This document shows positions 1-9,600 of a DNA stretch of 64,000 bases, piece after piece (the first letter of the stretch is position 1; each line of letters starts with the position of its first letter). Origin of the DNA: Desulfomonile sp963700305 (GTDB lineage Bacteria > Desulfobacterota > Desulfomonilia > Desulfomonilales > Desulfomonilaceae); contig CAVOXB010000019.1 of assembly GCA_963700305.1 (NCBI GenBank), forward strand, positions 62,001-126,000, in the 5' to 3' direction. The notes below the pieces were generated by a model, which did not search any database, was not told the origin of the DNA, and was given only the letters and a program-made list of their open reading frames with translations. Both the position numbers and the translations under genes were made by a program.

Positions 1-429
1 CGTGTGGGAAACCAAGTCCACTACAAAGCGAACGATTCCTCATCTATTTTTCCGGAGCTGAAGTCTCTCCTTGTCAAGACTTCAGGTGTAGCGGAGAGCT
101 TGAGGCAAGCCCTTGTCCCGCTATCCGATAGGATATCCATTTCCTTCATCTACGGTTCTTTTGCAAAAGGCACGGAGAATGCCAACAGCGACGTGGACCT
201 GGTGATCATCGGAAGTGGGACCTTCTCTGAGGTAAATACGGCTCTTTCGGAAGTTCAGGACAAGCTCGGACGAGAGATCAATCCGTCCGTCTATCCCGTA
301 GAGGAATTCGTCTCCAAGCTGTCCAACGGAAATCATTTTCTCGTGTCAATTGTCGATGAGCCCAAGATCTTTGTGATCGGGAGTCAAGATGAGTTTGGAA
401 AGCTGGTTGAGAAATGGGTGGCTCACTGA
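1..429 (+). CDS. MNT-type nucleotidyltransferase, 5' partial
   Basis: Minimal nucleotidyltransferase-fold protein. The motif GSFAKG followed about ten residues later by SDVDL is the Gly-Ser/Asp-x-Asp signature of the MNT family. The reading frame is open to the first base, and the N-terminal residues just before GNQVHY look like the tail of a winged-helix domain that often precedes this fold (ArsR-like HTH-MNT proteins), so the gene very probably begins outside the window; the GTG at position 4 is unlikely to be the true start. It overlaps the next gene, a HEPN protein, by 41 bases. In known MNT-HEPN pairs the MNT protein is the antitoxin that modifies or neutralises the HEPN RNase. The role here is inferred from that pairing. 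Confidence 0.8.
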   Translation, partial: RVGNQVHYKANDSSSIFPELKSLLVKTSGVAESLRQALVPLSDRISISFIYGSFAKGTENANSDVDLVIIGSGTFSEVNTALSEVQDKLGREINPSVYPVEEFVSKLSNGNHFLVSIVDEPKIFVIGSQDEFGKLVEKWVAH

Positions 430-829
430 GCACAAGGCCACGAAGCAAGAGATAGAAGAGCTTCTCGCCATCGTGGATAGGGACCTTCATGATTGCCAGG
501 TCTCTGGTCTGAGCCCCGAGTGGCGGCTCAATATTGCCTATAACGCGGCATTACAGGTTTCCACAGCAGCACTTGCTGCGTGTGGGTATCGTTCAGCAAG
601 GGATGCCCATCATTTCAGGATTATCCAAAGCCTTGCCCATACCATTGGAGCAGAAAGCTCCCTCATTCATCAGTTCGACGGTTTTCGGAAGAAACGAAAC
701 ATCGCCGGGTATGAACGGATGGGGACGGTGTCGGATCAGGAAGCCGATGAGATGCTCATACTGGCAGGGCTTCTGCGAGAAAAGGTCACGGAGTGGCTCC
801 GTGCGTATCACCCCGAATTGCTCCAATAA
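389..829 (+). CDS. HEPN-domain protein, putative toxin of MNT-HEPN pair
   Basis: Small all-helical protein of 146 residues paired with the upstream MNT gene. Near residue 100 it carries FRKKRN followed by GYE, which resembles the Arg-centred active-site motif of HEPN proteins partnered with MNT enzymes; the usual histidine of R-x4-6-H is not evident, as in several MNT-linked HEPN subfamilies. The ATG lies inside the end of the upstream gene, so translation is probably coupled. By analogy this would be an RNase-like toxin held in check by the MNT partner. Activity cannot be judged from sequence alone. Confidence 0.7.
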   Translation: MSLESWLRNGWLTEHKATKQEIEELLAIVDRDLHDCQVSGLSPEWRLNIAYNAALQVSTAALAACGYRSARDAHHFRIIQSLAHTIGAESSLIHQFDGFRKKRNIAGYERMGTVSDQEADEMLILAGLLREKVTEWLRAYHPELLQ

Positions 830-1013
830 CTTGCAGGGATTGATTCAGTAGACCCGATGAGGGGCGTGCTGCGTACACTCAGTGAAACCGGACCCGGCAA
901 AGTAACGGTCAGGCCCAAAACGGTTTCACTCTTGCAGAATAAATCACCAGACGGTGAAAAATCTTTCTGCTATGAATTTATTATGAAAATCAGCTCAGCC
1001 TGGAACCCACTTC

Positions 1014-1022
1014 TGTTATACT
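1014..1022 (+). promoter_or_regulatory. candidate extended -10 promoter of IHF gene
   Basis: TGTTATACT is a good extended -10 element (TG-N-TATACT) about 54 bases before the IHF start codon. I see no convincing -35 hexamer 17 bases upstream, which is tolerated with an extended -10. Confidence 0.4.
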
Positions 1023-1075
1023 CCCTCCCCCGAACCTTTTGCCGCTGAAGATCCCCAAGACTAGGAGGATGATCC

Positions 1076-1369
1076 ATGACCTTGACCAAAGCCGACATAG
1101 CCCAGAAGATTGCCAACGACTGCGGTTTCATGAAGGGTGAAGCCGCAGAAGTCCTGGAGAAAATGATCGAACTCATAAAGAACCGTCTCATTGCCGGAGA
1201 AGACGTTATGATCTCTGGGTTTGGAAAATGGACGGTGAAGTCCAAACACGCTCGCCGCGGCAGGAACCCCCAGACCGGTGAAGAGCTGCTCCTCGATGCC
1301 CGCCGGGTCGTTACGTGGAGTTACTCGCCCGTGTTGAAGAAGGCGGTGAATGGGCATGAAAAAGGTTGA
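1076..1369 (+). CDS. ihfA: Integration host factor alpha subunit
   Basis: Nucleoid-associated DNA-bending protein of the HU/IHF family, 97 residues, the usual length. It begins MTLTKADIAQ and has the beta-arm region with RRGRNPQTGEE, whose Arg-Asn-Pro is the intercalating tip that kinks DNA. The TLTKADIA start and the arm sequence fit the alpha subunit better than HU. A strong ribosome site (AGGAGG, seven bases before ATG) fixes the start. It stands alone between the HEPN gene and a lipoprotein gene, without the pheT neighbour often seen, so it may be an extra copy. IHF would also serve the integrases and iteron origin in this window, which is inference. Confidence 0.9.
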   Translation: MTLTKADIAQKIANDCGFMKGEAAEVLEKMIELIKNRLIAGEDVMISGFGKWTVKSKHARRGRNPQTGEELLLDARRVVTWSYSPVLKKAVNGHEKG

Positions 1370-1432
1370 AGACAGCAATTAGAAAGACCGCGTAAGCCTG
1401 ATAGGCCAGCGCGCCTGCGGAGATCCACCAAT

Positions 1433-2044
1433 ATGACCACATGCGCTTTGAAAGGATGGTTCATATCCTGCTTTGCAGTCGTATTATCGGTATCTCTTAT
1501 CACTGGTTGTCAGGAATCGGACGAACAAGTATTAAGACGGGAGTTTGATCTTCCTTCCACGGTAAAACTCTTGGCCATCAAAAGTTCCCCTGAGAAGCCT
1601 GGATTCTTCGGTCGAGAAGGGCTTGATATCACCGCGGCGTTTCAGTTCGATCCTGCCGACTTTGAAAAATTCCTGAAAAACGTTCAGCGGGACCAAACCT
1701 GGAAACCGATGCCGCCGGATCGTGAGTTCCTCATCAGGATGACTGGAATAAGAGCCGCCATGAAAGGCGTTGAGAAATGGGCTGAAGTCACTGGAAAGCC
1801 GGTTCCGCCACTTGGTTCGGTCTACAATCCCACGGAAGATCAACTCTATGAGAGGTGGGTAAAGAGACTGCCGCTTGACGTGAAGGACGGACTCTATCAA
1901 TGCAAGACCGCCGGTGACAACCTTCTTCACTCATGGAAGAAAGTCCCGTGTTCGGAAAAGTCAGTTGATTTGAACGACTTCATCTTCGCTGTCCTGGATA
2001 CAGAACAGAAGGTCTTAAGAATAAAGCTTCATACGAGGTATTGA
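1433..2044 (+). CDS. Putative lipoprotein, unknown function
   Basis: 203 residues. The N-terminus has a hydrophobic signal segment ending in the lipobox LITGC (cysteine near residue 26), so the protein should be lipid-anchored after signal peptidase II cleavage. The mature part is hydrophilic and contains no motif that I recognise. It lies 63 bases after the IHF gene on the same strand. Function unknown. Confidence 0.65.
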   Translation: MTTCALKGWFISCFAVVLSVSLITGCQESDEQVLRREFDLPSTVKLLAIKSSPEKPGFFGREGLDITAAFQFDPADFEKFLKNVQRDQTWKPMPPDREFLIRMTGIRAAMKGVEKWAEVTGKPVPPLGSVYNPTEDQLYERWVKRLPLDVKDGLYQCKTAGDNLLHSWKKVPCSEKSVDLNDFIFAVLDTEQKVLRIKLHTRY

Positions 2045-2103
2045 TTTGAACTGTAGCCGGTCGGGTTGGTTCTGGCGGGAAGGAAGGACCTGCACGCTCG
2101 ACA

Positions 2104-2619
2104 TCACTTGGTTCTCAGGGCTTTGCTCAGGGCCTCAAAAAACGAGTCGTTAGCTTCTCCTAAGAGTTCCAGCGAGGAGACCTGCTTGTACCTTCTCCCA
2201 TCGAATTCATAGCGAGACACTACCCCTCGGAGTGCCGCAAGATGGCTGTAAGACTCAATGATAGGCATTCCTCTAGCACTGCTCTTCGATAGCCAAATCA
2301 CGGAGCCGAATACGCTCCCAAGAAATTGTCTCGACCGCCCATCAAAAATGGGATAGTCGCATCCGCCGTTTCCGCAAACGGTCCTGACAAAGTACTCAGG
2401 CTCACCGTCGCCGTTTAAGTCCAATTTCACAGCCAGCACTTTGCCGTTGTCGCGTTGTTCACTCTCGATGTCCACGTTGGCGCGGAAGAATTCATCAAAT
2501 GGATCAATCCAGTCCCCTTTGTTCACGTCAAAGATCACGCGGCACGAAAACTCATCGTTACCTTGCCCGTAGGCTGCACTAGAAAGCAGCAGGATGATTG
2601 CCACAAGGACATTCCGCAT
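2104..2619 (-). CDS. Secreted hypothetical protein
   Basis: 171 residues with a clear N-terminal signal peptide (hydrophobic stretch to about residue 18, cleavage after AAYG). The mature part holds LDLNGDGEPEYFV, an Asp/Asn-rich calcium-loop-like motif of the type seen in VCBS/FG-GAP-like or dockerin-like repeats, and a GNGGCDYPIFDG segment with one of two cysteines that could form a disulfide. An AGGGGT ribosome site six bases before the ATG supports the start. It probably acts in the periplasm or outside the cell. Function unknown. Confidence 0.65.
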   Translation of the reverse strand: MRNVLVAIILLLSSAAYGQGNDEFSCRVIFDVNKGDWIDPFDEFFRANVDIESEQRDNGKVLAVKLDLNGDGEPEYFVRTVCGNGGCDYPIFDGRSRQFLGSVFGSVIWLSKSSARGMPIIESYSHLAALRGVVSRYEFDGRRYKQVSSLELLGEANDSFFEALSKALRTK

Positions 2620-2651
2620 CGTTTACCCCTTTGTGCCAAGCACGAAACCTA

Positions 2652-3113
2652 TCATTTATTCGCAGTCTCGATGACGCTCACGATTGCAAACGCTTCCGCC
2701 AAGGCGATGAACAGCCAGAAAGAAAGTTCGAGGGCAATCAAGGCCAACGGCTCCCCGAATTGGTTGAACGGGGTAAAGAATTCCCAAAAAAGGAAGGTCA
2801 TGAAGAAAATCAAGCCTGCCAGTCTTAAGGCTCGCGGCAGAATTCCGGCAGGCCATGAGACAGAGAGCCACTTGTAAATGAACGCATGACCTATTCCGAA
2901 AAGCATTAAGCCAAAGATGATCGGAGCAGGGGCGGCAACGACGAGTGGGAGAGGCTCCAGCGATGTCCAGACCGCAATGAGTTTCTGACTTTGAAGTTTT
3001 GGATCGAGCAGGATGCCGCCTCCGTACCAACCAAACCCTATCAGTCGGAAGGTGAGCAGCATCGTCAGGTTCATTGCGAGCCCTCCAGCAAGCCCTGCAA
3101 CAAGGGTTCTCAT
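2652..3113 (-). CDS. Integral membrane protein, unknown function
   Basis: About 153 residues with four hydrophobic segments (roughly residues 5-25, 55-80, 90-120 and 125-150). The start at the ATG with AGGAGAAG upstream is preferred over the in-frame TTG six bases earlier. No catalytic motif is visible. It follows a cupin gene and precedes the secreted protein gene on the same strand. Function unknown. Confidence 0.6.
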   Translation of the reverse strand: MRTLVAGLAGGLAMNLTMLLTFRLIGFGWYGGGILLDPKLQSQKLIAVWTSLEPLPLVVAAPAPIIFGLMLFGIGHAFIYKWLSVSWPAGILPRALRLAGLIFFMTFLFWEFFTPFNQFGEPLALIALELSFWLFIALAEAFAIVSVIETANK

Positions 3114-3191
3114 CCTCAATCTTCTCCTGCAGCTCTCAAGATTTCTTGGAATGCCTTGGTATTTCGACCAGCATCCGCTTCTCCCACATGG

Positions 3192-3551
3192 TCATTTAGG
3201 TTTGGCATATTCGCCCATGCCGGATATGTCAATCACAACCACCGGGTCATCTCCCACGACCCAAGCATCATGGCCTGGCGGAAGGTGTGATACATCGCCA
3301 GGTCCGAATTCCTCCTCAGAACCGTCGTCCATCACGACGTGCAGACGACCGGATACATGGTATTGGACATGAGGAGCCTCGCAGCTCTTGGTCTTTACCA
3401 AAGGTTTTACGCAAGTTGACCATTTCCAACCGGGTTGAAGCGTCGCACGTCCGAACACGACGCCTCCCACAGTAACGAGTTCCAGTCTTCCTTTGTCAAA
3501 AGTTCGAGTCTCGTCAGGTTGTGACAGGTTTCTCTTTTCCATTTTGGCCAT
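3192..3551 (-). CDS. Cupin-domain protein
   Basis: Small single-domain beta-barrel protein of about 119 residues. The second half shows the cupin pattern: HVQYHVSGRL, then EFGPGDVSHLPPGHDAWV, where the histidines and the GPGD...PPGH segment form the usual metal-site and barrel-turn motifs. Members bind small acids, sugars or metals, and the ligand here is unknown. GGAGG stands seven bases before the second ATG (MAKMEK), which decides the start; the longer in-frame version would include that ribosome site. Confidence 0.8.
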   Translation of the reverse strand: MAKMEKRNLSQPDETRTFDKGRLELVTVGGVVFGRATLQPGWKWSTCVKPLVKTKSCEAPHVQYHVSGRLHVVMDDGSEEEFGPGDVSHLPPGHDAWVVGDDPVVVIDISGMGEYAKPK

Positions 3552-3566
3552 AGCGAGAACCTCCAT

Positions 3567-4070
3567 TCTTTAGGATGACTGATTGCAATACCGTCTCCAT
3601 TTGGAAATCCAGTGCTAATCAGTTGGAAAATTGTTCCCTTACCGAAAGAATGGAGACCGAAAGGTTCGGGGTCAAGTCGGCATACTCCCCGCTGTTGAAG
3701 GCGGCGGTGAATAAGGAAGGGTCGAAGCGCAATAAGGGTGACGGCTGATACACCTGAGAGGCGTCCTACATGGCAACGCCGGTCTTCTCGTTCCTGCATG
3801 CAATCTGCTCACCGGCTCCCGTCTGTGCCCGCGCTTGGCAGCATGGAACGAATACAGGTCGAGGACAGCCGACTCTGCAAGGTTTTCCAGCAGGAACAAA
3901 ATGCGCTAATCAGGACGCTTTACGCCGCAGGATTGACATGAAAGGGTCCCAAGTGGTCAAGAATCTAGGCCAGCTGGCAAAAGACTTGGAGAAGCCGCAG
4001 GCCAGCTTCTCCAGCAATCTGCCTAACCTGTGAATCAACGAAGACCGCCAGTCCACAACTTTCAAATCCT
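3567..4070. other. Gene-poor stretch with an IHF-like remnant
   Basis: No intact gene supported. On the plus strand 3668-3748 can be read as FGVKSAYSPLLKAAVN, matching the end of the IHF gene at 1076-1369 (TWSYSPVLKKAVNG), so a decayed IHF-like tail seems to lie here. Short open stretches from 3740 to 4033 in two frames (one with KVFQQEQNALIRTL, another with VKNLGQLAKDLEKP) may be pieces of another dead gene, which I cannot name. Confidence 0.4.
3668..3748 (+). pseudogene. Remnant of an IHF/HU-family gene 3' end
   Basis: Twenty-odd codons in one frame read YSPLLKAAVNKEG before a TGA and resemble the C-terminus of the intact IHF gene 2.3 kb upstream, at both protein and DNA level (shared runs such as TGTTGAAG followed by GCGGTGAAT). 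Nothing upstream in this frame completes an IHF fold. It may be a duplication remnant. Short length makes this tentative. Confidence 0.35.
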
Positions 4071-4528
4071 CTATTCCAGCGGGATACAGACCTCAGTTAC
4101 CAATTGGTCCGAGGCAGTTTTCGCGGGATCATTTATATAGATCTCGATTGACGGTCCCTGTGCAAGGGGTCTTGGATGCCGCATCCAGTCCCCTTGAATT
4201 TTGTCGTAGGCGTCCTCCAGACCGTCGTAACCGCCAACATACAGGAACGAGCAGTAGTCCCCCCGCCGACTGTTTTAATGGTAATTCCCTCCCCTGGAAC
4301 CGTGCCGCTTGGAACAGTGATACAAGCATCGTACCGGATTTCGTCGGAGTCCTCCAACTCAGGATCGTCATGACATATTCCCAAGAACATGGTTCCCGCC
4401 GGTTCCAGCCGCTGCTCGTCCGCCCACTTGAGCAGCCGGTCCCACGATTCCTCGCACGTCTCGTATGCGCCAACATGGCGAGAACACGCAACCTGAATCC
4501 GGTCCAACTCTTTAATATTTAATATCAT
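4071..4528 (-). CDS. GyrI-like effector-binding domain protein (frameshifted)
   Basis: Small-molecule-binding domain of the AraC-effector/GyrI type, about 150 residues. It reads ILNIKELDRIQVACSRHVGAY, the usual opening of this domain, then a DEIRYDACITVP segment. The frame breaks at a run of six G near 4265; adding one G restores GGGDYCSFLYVGGYDGL and then IEIYINDP up to a stop at 4071. The ATG at 4528 has GAGGAGGG upstream and is the start; the longer frame from 4585 is not needed. No DNA-binding domain is attached, so it is a stand-alone binder or sequestering protein. One-base loss in a homopolymer may be a sequence error. Confidence 0.7.
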
Positions 4529-5446
4529 TTGTTTACCCTCCTCATGATTTTTTGAGCAGGCTAGCCGATATATATAATGTGTCAAGGGAAACCGCTGCTA
4601 TATTAATAAGTAAGAAAAGAAAGAGTCGAAATCCGGTCCCACGTTGTCCCGCGTACACGAGAACCCCGCAGCGTTTCAGGCCCTACCTCCTCGATCTCTT
4701 TCATCGCCAGCCACAAAATCCGCTGGGTGAGTGGGTAATGCGAAAGTCAGATCGGCAAAAACAAGACCTAATGGCATCGTCCAACCTGGCTCACAGGAGG
4801 CTCGTGGTTGGATGATGCCCCTCGGAGCGAGGGGGGGATTGGTAGGGTGATCAAGATCGTCCTTCAGGTTGTCCTACGTAAAATTTATAGCCATGCCACA
4901 GGGAAGGCCAATCCAGAGCTGGGTATATTGACCTGAAAAGGCAGCGTTCTGGCCTGGTTTTTTTATTCGACGGGGGGATGTGGTTGAGGTGGGGGGCTGA
5001 ATCGGGTCTCTCAACGTGACTGGGGGGACCGTACGCGGTGAGGGAAACGCTAGTCTGAAAGCGGATTTTCTCAGAAAAGGCTGTGGGCAGTACCGGCGTA
5101 GGTGCAAAATTGGAGACACAGGTCCAATTGGTGTGCATGGTTTTTCAAGTTTTTATTGAAAAAACATCAGAAAATACTATTCGCTTGGCTGAGAGCCATT
5201 TTAATGACACTCTGCCTGTCGGTGAGCATTTTCTCCACAGATGAGCTATCACTGTCAATCCAGACCACATTGTCATGTTATCATAATATGTTAACCGTCG
5301 CCGACCGCTTGGACGTCTTGGACCTGGACCACCGGTGCAACTAGTCCACAACGTCACAAGGTCTTGACAAGTCTGACTGGATATAGTAAATAATGAGTAA
5401 CACAGTTGAGTGGGGCCAGGGTCAAACCAATTGAAAGGAGGAACGA
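4529..5446. other. Long non-coding stretch before the integrated element
   Basis: About 0.9 kb with no gene that I can support: short open frames lack ribosome sites and family features. The only signal is a possible promoter near 5364-5392. The left boundary of the 5.4-14 kb element may fall here, but I could not identify an attachment repeat. Confidence 0.5.
5364..5392 (+). promoter_or_regulatory. candidate sigma-70 promoter
   Basis: TTGACA at 5364-5369, a 17-base spacer, then TAAATA at 5387-5392, about 55 bases before the start codon at 5447. The -35 is perfect and the -10 only fair. Confidence 0.45.
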
Positions 5447-5830
5447 ATGAACCTGAAACTATTAACCAATGAGAGACGCGAATACGGTGACGGTGCGTCC
5501 GTATCGGTAAACGGGAAATTGAGCCGCCTACTTATGTACAAGAAGGCTTACGAATTGATTAAAGAGCATTATGGCAAGCAGTTTGACTTTCTCCAGATTT
5601 TCACGGACGACAAGCGCCCCACGAGCTTCTGGCTAAAACCATGTGAAGCTGACTCACCAGGCGCGAGAAAAATGGACCGACCAAGTCAGAATTCTCGCAG
5701 CCTTTCCATCAGGGCTCTATTGAAAACACTTCAATGGAAACCGGAAGGAACGGTCAGGCTCCCGATAAAGTGGGACAAAGAGGAGCAGGCGGCAAGAGTT
5801 GACATAGGCCAAGTATCCGCAAGCGAGTGA
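5447..5830 (+). CDS. Hypothetical protein, element-borne
   Basis: 127 residues, basic and hydrophilic, no recognised domain. The start is secure: AAAGGAGG six bases before ATG. It is the first gene after a likely promoter at 5364-5392 and runs in the same direction as the next ORF and the primase-helicase, so it probably belongs to the same element. Function unknown. Confidence 0.6.
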   Translation: MNLKLLTNERREYGDGASVSVNGKLSRLLMYKKAYELIKEHYGKQFDFLQIFTDDKRPTSFWLKPCEADSPGARKMDRPSQNSRSLSIRALLKTLQWKPEGTVRLPIKWDKEEQAARVDIGQVSASE

Positions 5831-5924
5831 GGGATACTGAACAACATCCAGGCGCTAAAGGTCTGCGAAGTTTGGCATCACTGCTCTCAACAAGGATAGC
5901 TGAAATTGATCAAGGAGGAAGTTG

Positions 5925-6347
5925 ATGCTCATGTTCATGAGATTGGATAAGAAGAATTTGAAAAAATCGGGCGTCCAGGGACTGATTCCTGACACAGTCT
6001 TGGACAGAATGATAGCAAAACGTGGTTTTGACGTAGCTTTTGTTTATGAATCTGCTCGCAGCGATCTGGAGACAATCCTATGGGACCATATCATTCTAAA
6101 ACGGATTCATCCTGCTGACTATTTGGAGAAGCAGAGGGAAAGCTTGAAAAACGCGCTTGCAAATCTGAATCCAGATCCGGCAAGAGACAGCCGGAGAGAC
6201 CTAGAGGCGGTCCTCAAAAAGGCTTATCTCATTTCATTTATCGAAGAAGCCCTCAGCAATCCGTTTTACCCAGCCTATGAATCACAGAGGCAGCAAAGTT
6301 TGAAAAGAAACGTTAACAGCCAACCGGCTCTTAGAGTAGTGAAGTAA
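5925..6347 (+). CDS. Hypothetical protein, element-borne
   Basis: About 140 residues, mostly helical by composition and rich in Lys/Arg; no known motif. The ATG at 5925 has AAGGAGGAA seven bases upstream; an overlapping TTG three bases earlier is not needed. It ends directly before the iteron region and primase-helicase gene. A small gene in this place is often a replication or copy-control accessory in plasmid-like elements, but nothing in the sequence proves it. Confidence 0.6.
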   Translation: MLMFMRLDKKNLKKSGVQGLIPDTVLDRMIAKRGFDVAFVYESARSDLETILWDHIILKRIHPADYLEKQRESLKNALANLNPDPARDSRRDLEAVLKKAYLISFIEEALSNPFYPAYESQRQQSLKRNVNSQPALRVVK

Positions 6348-6360
6348 TGGACCGACGAGT

Positions 6361-6670
6361 GTCATTCTACAGGATTCATGACAGGAACAATGACGGGAAT
6401 GACAGGAGCGATTTGTTCCTGTCATTCCTACTACCCTGGAAACACATAGGAATGACAGCATGACAGGAATGACACGTAATTCTCTCTCTACAATTAAGGA
6501 AGAAAAGAGAGAGATAAGAAAGAACAGGAGGGTATGTGTTCTTTTTAGTTAGGAGAGTATGGAAATTTGGTGGTTTTCCTGTCATGCTGTCATTCATCAA
6601 AGGAACCAGCAACATAGCAATGACGGGAGAATGACAGGAACAAAATGCTTGCCGTCATAATGACGGGAGA
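6361..6670. repeat. Iteron cluster, putative replication origin
   Basis: Short repeats with consensus AATGAC(A/G)GGAA occur in both orientations. Direct copies start near 6378, 6390, 6399, 6460, 6620, 6631 and 6660; inverted copies (TTCCTGTCAT) at 6416 and 6576; and shorter ones near 6452, 6469, 6586 and 6651. Between the two sub-clusters, 6481-6550 is purine/AT-rich with an inverted repeat TCTCTCTCT...AGAGAGAGA, a plausible unwinding region. The cluster lies directly upstream of a primase-helicase gene. This is the arrangement of an iteron-type origin. Origin function is inferred. Confidence 0.6.
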
Positions 6671-6698
6671 TTCTATCACCATAATTAGGGAAGAAGCG

Positions 6699-9600
6699 AT
6701 GAAGTCAAATAATCATACAAACTATTATTCCGATCTTATAGCCGTTGTCGATATTGAAACAGTGGCTCGGGAATACCTCACCATAACCAATGAGGATTCG
6801 GCGGTTCTTTACTGCGATTGTCCAAGGCATTCCAGTGTGTCTCATCGGTCATTGGTGGTAGATAAGGAAAAGCAGCTTTGGTTTTGCTTCGGATGCGCCG
6901 AAGGCGGGAACGTCCTGCAATTGATTGAGTTTGCAAAACATGGAGTGGTAACCAAAGGCATAACAGGCAGGATGCCGTCATCCCATCGAGAGGCCCGTGA
7001 CATGCTTGCCAACATCGCGAAGATGCCCCCATTGGGTAAAACTCTTTCCGATGATCGAGTGGCCCACCTCGAAGATTCTTGGGCCAAGACCGAAAGGACC
7101 TTCGACTGTCTTACCCATGCTGCTCGGCACTGCCATGATAGCTTGATGAAGGAAAAGGAGGTTCTGGAGTGGCTTGTAGCCAAGTACGGATTCAAGGATG
7201 CGACCATCAAGAAATACCAGATAGGTTATTCCTTGGACGATGGATCTCTTCACATTGATTTGATGGACAAGGATTTTTCCGAGCAGGAGATGCTTTCGAC
7301 AGGGCTCTTCAGAAAAGGGAATGAGGACGAGCTGATTCCGGTTTTTGACGGTCGTATTACATTTCCGTATTGGTCAAAGGGCTTCGGGGTGACCTACCTG
7401 ATTGCCAGAAAGACCCCGTGGACGCCGGAAAACAGCTATGAGTCTGGAAAATACAAAAAACTCCCGACCCATGATCCTGAAAGGCGACCATACGTCAATG
7501 CCTGTATCAAGAACGACCGGCTTTTCAATGAGGACTGCCTGCGAGGGAAACCGTCCAGGGTCCTGATTCCTGAAGGCATGCCAGATGTGTTGTCCGTCCT
7601 GGAAACGGGAGAAGCTTCGGTGAGCCCAATAACGGTTCGCTTTAGGAAGGACGACAGGGAAAGAATCGCTGAGAAGCTTTGCCATCTTGACGTTCCGATC
7701 ATTCTCATTCCCGACAATGAAATGTCTCAAGTGGGATTGCGGGCAGCGAAGGAAACGGCGCGGTCTTTGATTGAAAAGAAAATCGATGCACGAATTGCTC
7801 TTCTTCCGCTGGATGCAAAACAGAAGGATGCCCGCCGTCAACTCAGTGAGCGGGGTATCGATGAGACAAATCTGGACGCCAAGTTAAAGACACTTACAGG
7901 CGACGAGAAGAATCACGTGGATAAACTCCTGGAAGCCGGAAAGATCGACGCAAACGAATTCCTGAAGAACCACGACCAAAAGGATTTTGCCGAAGTCATA
8001 GATGCGGCGCTCACTCCTCTCCAGATTGATATTGAGGCACTTTCGCCTGGCCTCAAAGACGCAACATCTGAAAAGGTCTTCCGGCAGATTCTTCAGGACA
8101 TTTCAGATCTTGATCCGGTCGTGCAAGACAGGCATGTGCAAGAACTTTCGAAGAAAATAAAAACATCGGTGTTAGCCGTCAGGCAGAGCCTTAAGGAAGT
8201 GAAGAAAAATCGTTCCAAGAATAAGGAAGACGAGGAAACACCCTTTCAGGCATTACTCCGCCTTTTCAACAAAACGGAAGCCGAAGTCTTTCTGGACCAG
8301 CATGGGTCAGGTTGGATAACCACCAAATTCAACGACCATTGGGAAAACGTGAAGATCAAGAGTTCGGCTTTTCAAAGGAACATGCAGTTTCTCTATGTTT
8401 CAGGGCGAGGCACCGGCGTGAGTAGAGAGACGATAGGCCAATTCGGGGACTATCTGGAGGAAGGAGCGAAGTCAAAGGAGCGAAGATATCTTTATAATCG
8501 GCTAGCATGGATCAAGGACAGGCTCTATGTGGACATGTGCACCCCTACATGGGAATGCATCGAGGTTACTTCGGAAGGTTGGTCGATAGTCACGTTAGAG
8601 AGACCGCCGTTCAAAAGATTTAGCCATCAACAACCTCTTCCTGTTCCGAAAAGGGACGGAGATTTGAAGCAGATCGTGAACCACGTTCGTTTCAAGAACG
8701 ACAAATCTTACGTGCTTTTCTGTATTTGGTTGGTGGCGAGCCTAATTGAGAAGAGTCCTAGACCGGGAATTGTTTTGTACGGCATACATGGAAGCGGTAA
8801 GTCCACGGTCGCAAAACTGGTTCGCCTTGTCATTGATCCTTCATCAGTGCTCACACTCTCGCTCAGCAAAAATGAAGCTGAGTTCGTGCAACTGATGGAA
8901 CACCATGCATTAATTAATCTGGATAATTTAAGCTGGTTTCCGTCATGGGCAAGTGACGCTGTCTGCCGGGCTGTAACCGGCGGAGGAGTCCAGAAGCGGG
9001 CTCTATACACGGATGATGACGACGTGACCTATGATTACCGCCGTACATTCATTCTCAACGGCATATCGATACTCTCGACGGCTCCTGACCTGCTCGATAG
9101 GTCCATTATTATAGAACTGGATAGGATTAGCCCTAAACAAATGAAGACGGAGCAGGTGGTCCTTGAGGAATTCGAGGAAATTCGTCCATCTATTCTTGGC
9201 GGCATTCTTGACACGCTGGTAAAGGCCATGAAGATCCGCCCGACAATCCAATTCGACCGACTGCCGAGAATGTCAGACTGGTTTCTATGGGGCTGCGCCG
9301 TGGCTCAAGCCATGGGGATTCCCCAAGAGAAGTTTGTGAGGGCCTATTACGAAAACGTGAAATTTCAGCATGAAGAAGCCGTCGAGGCGGATCCCGTGGC
9401 AAATGCGGTGATTGAGTTTATGGATAAGGATCAGAGCCCCTATTGGATTGGCACACCCAGCAGTCTCTATAGCGAGTTGAGCGAGCTGGCCAAGGGAATG
9501 AATTTCCAGAACAAGCATTGGCCAAGCTCTTCGAGTGCCTTATCCAAGAGACTGAAAAAACTAAGCTACAATCTTGGTGAGGTCGGAATCGTGATCGAAT

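Noticed and set aside
857..1048. 63-residue ORF before IHF
   Set aside because: No ribosome site or family; overlaps the likely IHF promoter.
4552..4815. 87-residue ORF after the GyrI-like gene
   Set aside because: No ribosome site; composition of random basic sequence.
6361..6670. CRISPR-like short repeats
   Set aside because: Units are about 10 bases, occur in both orientations with irregular spacing and have no unique spacers; iterons fit better.
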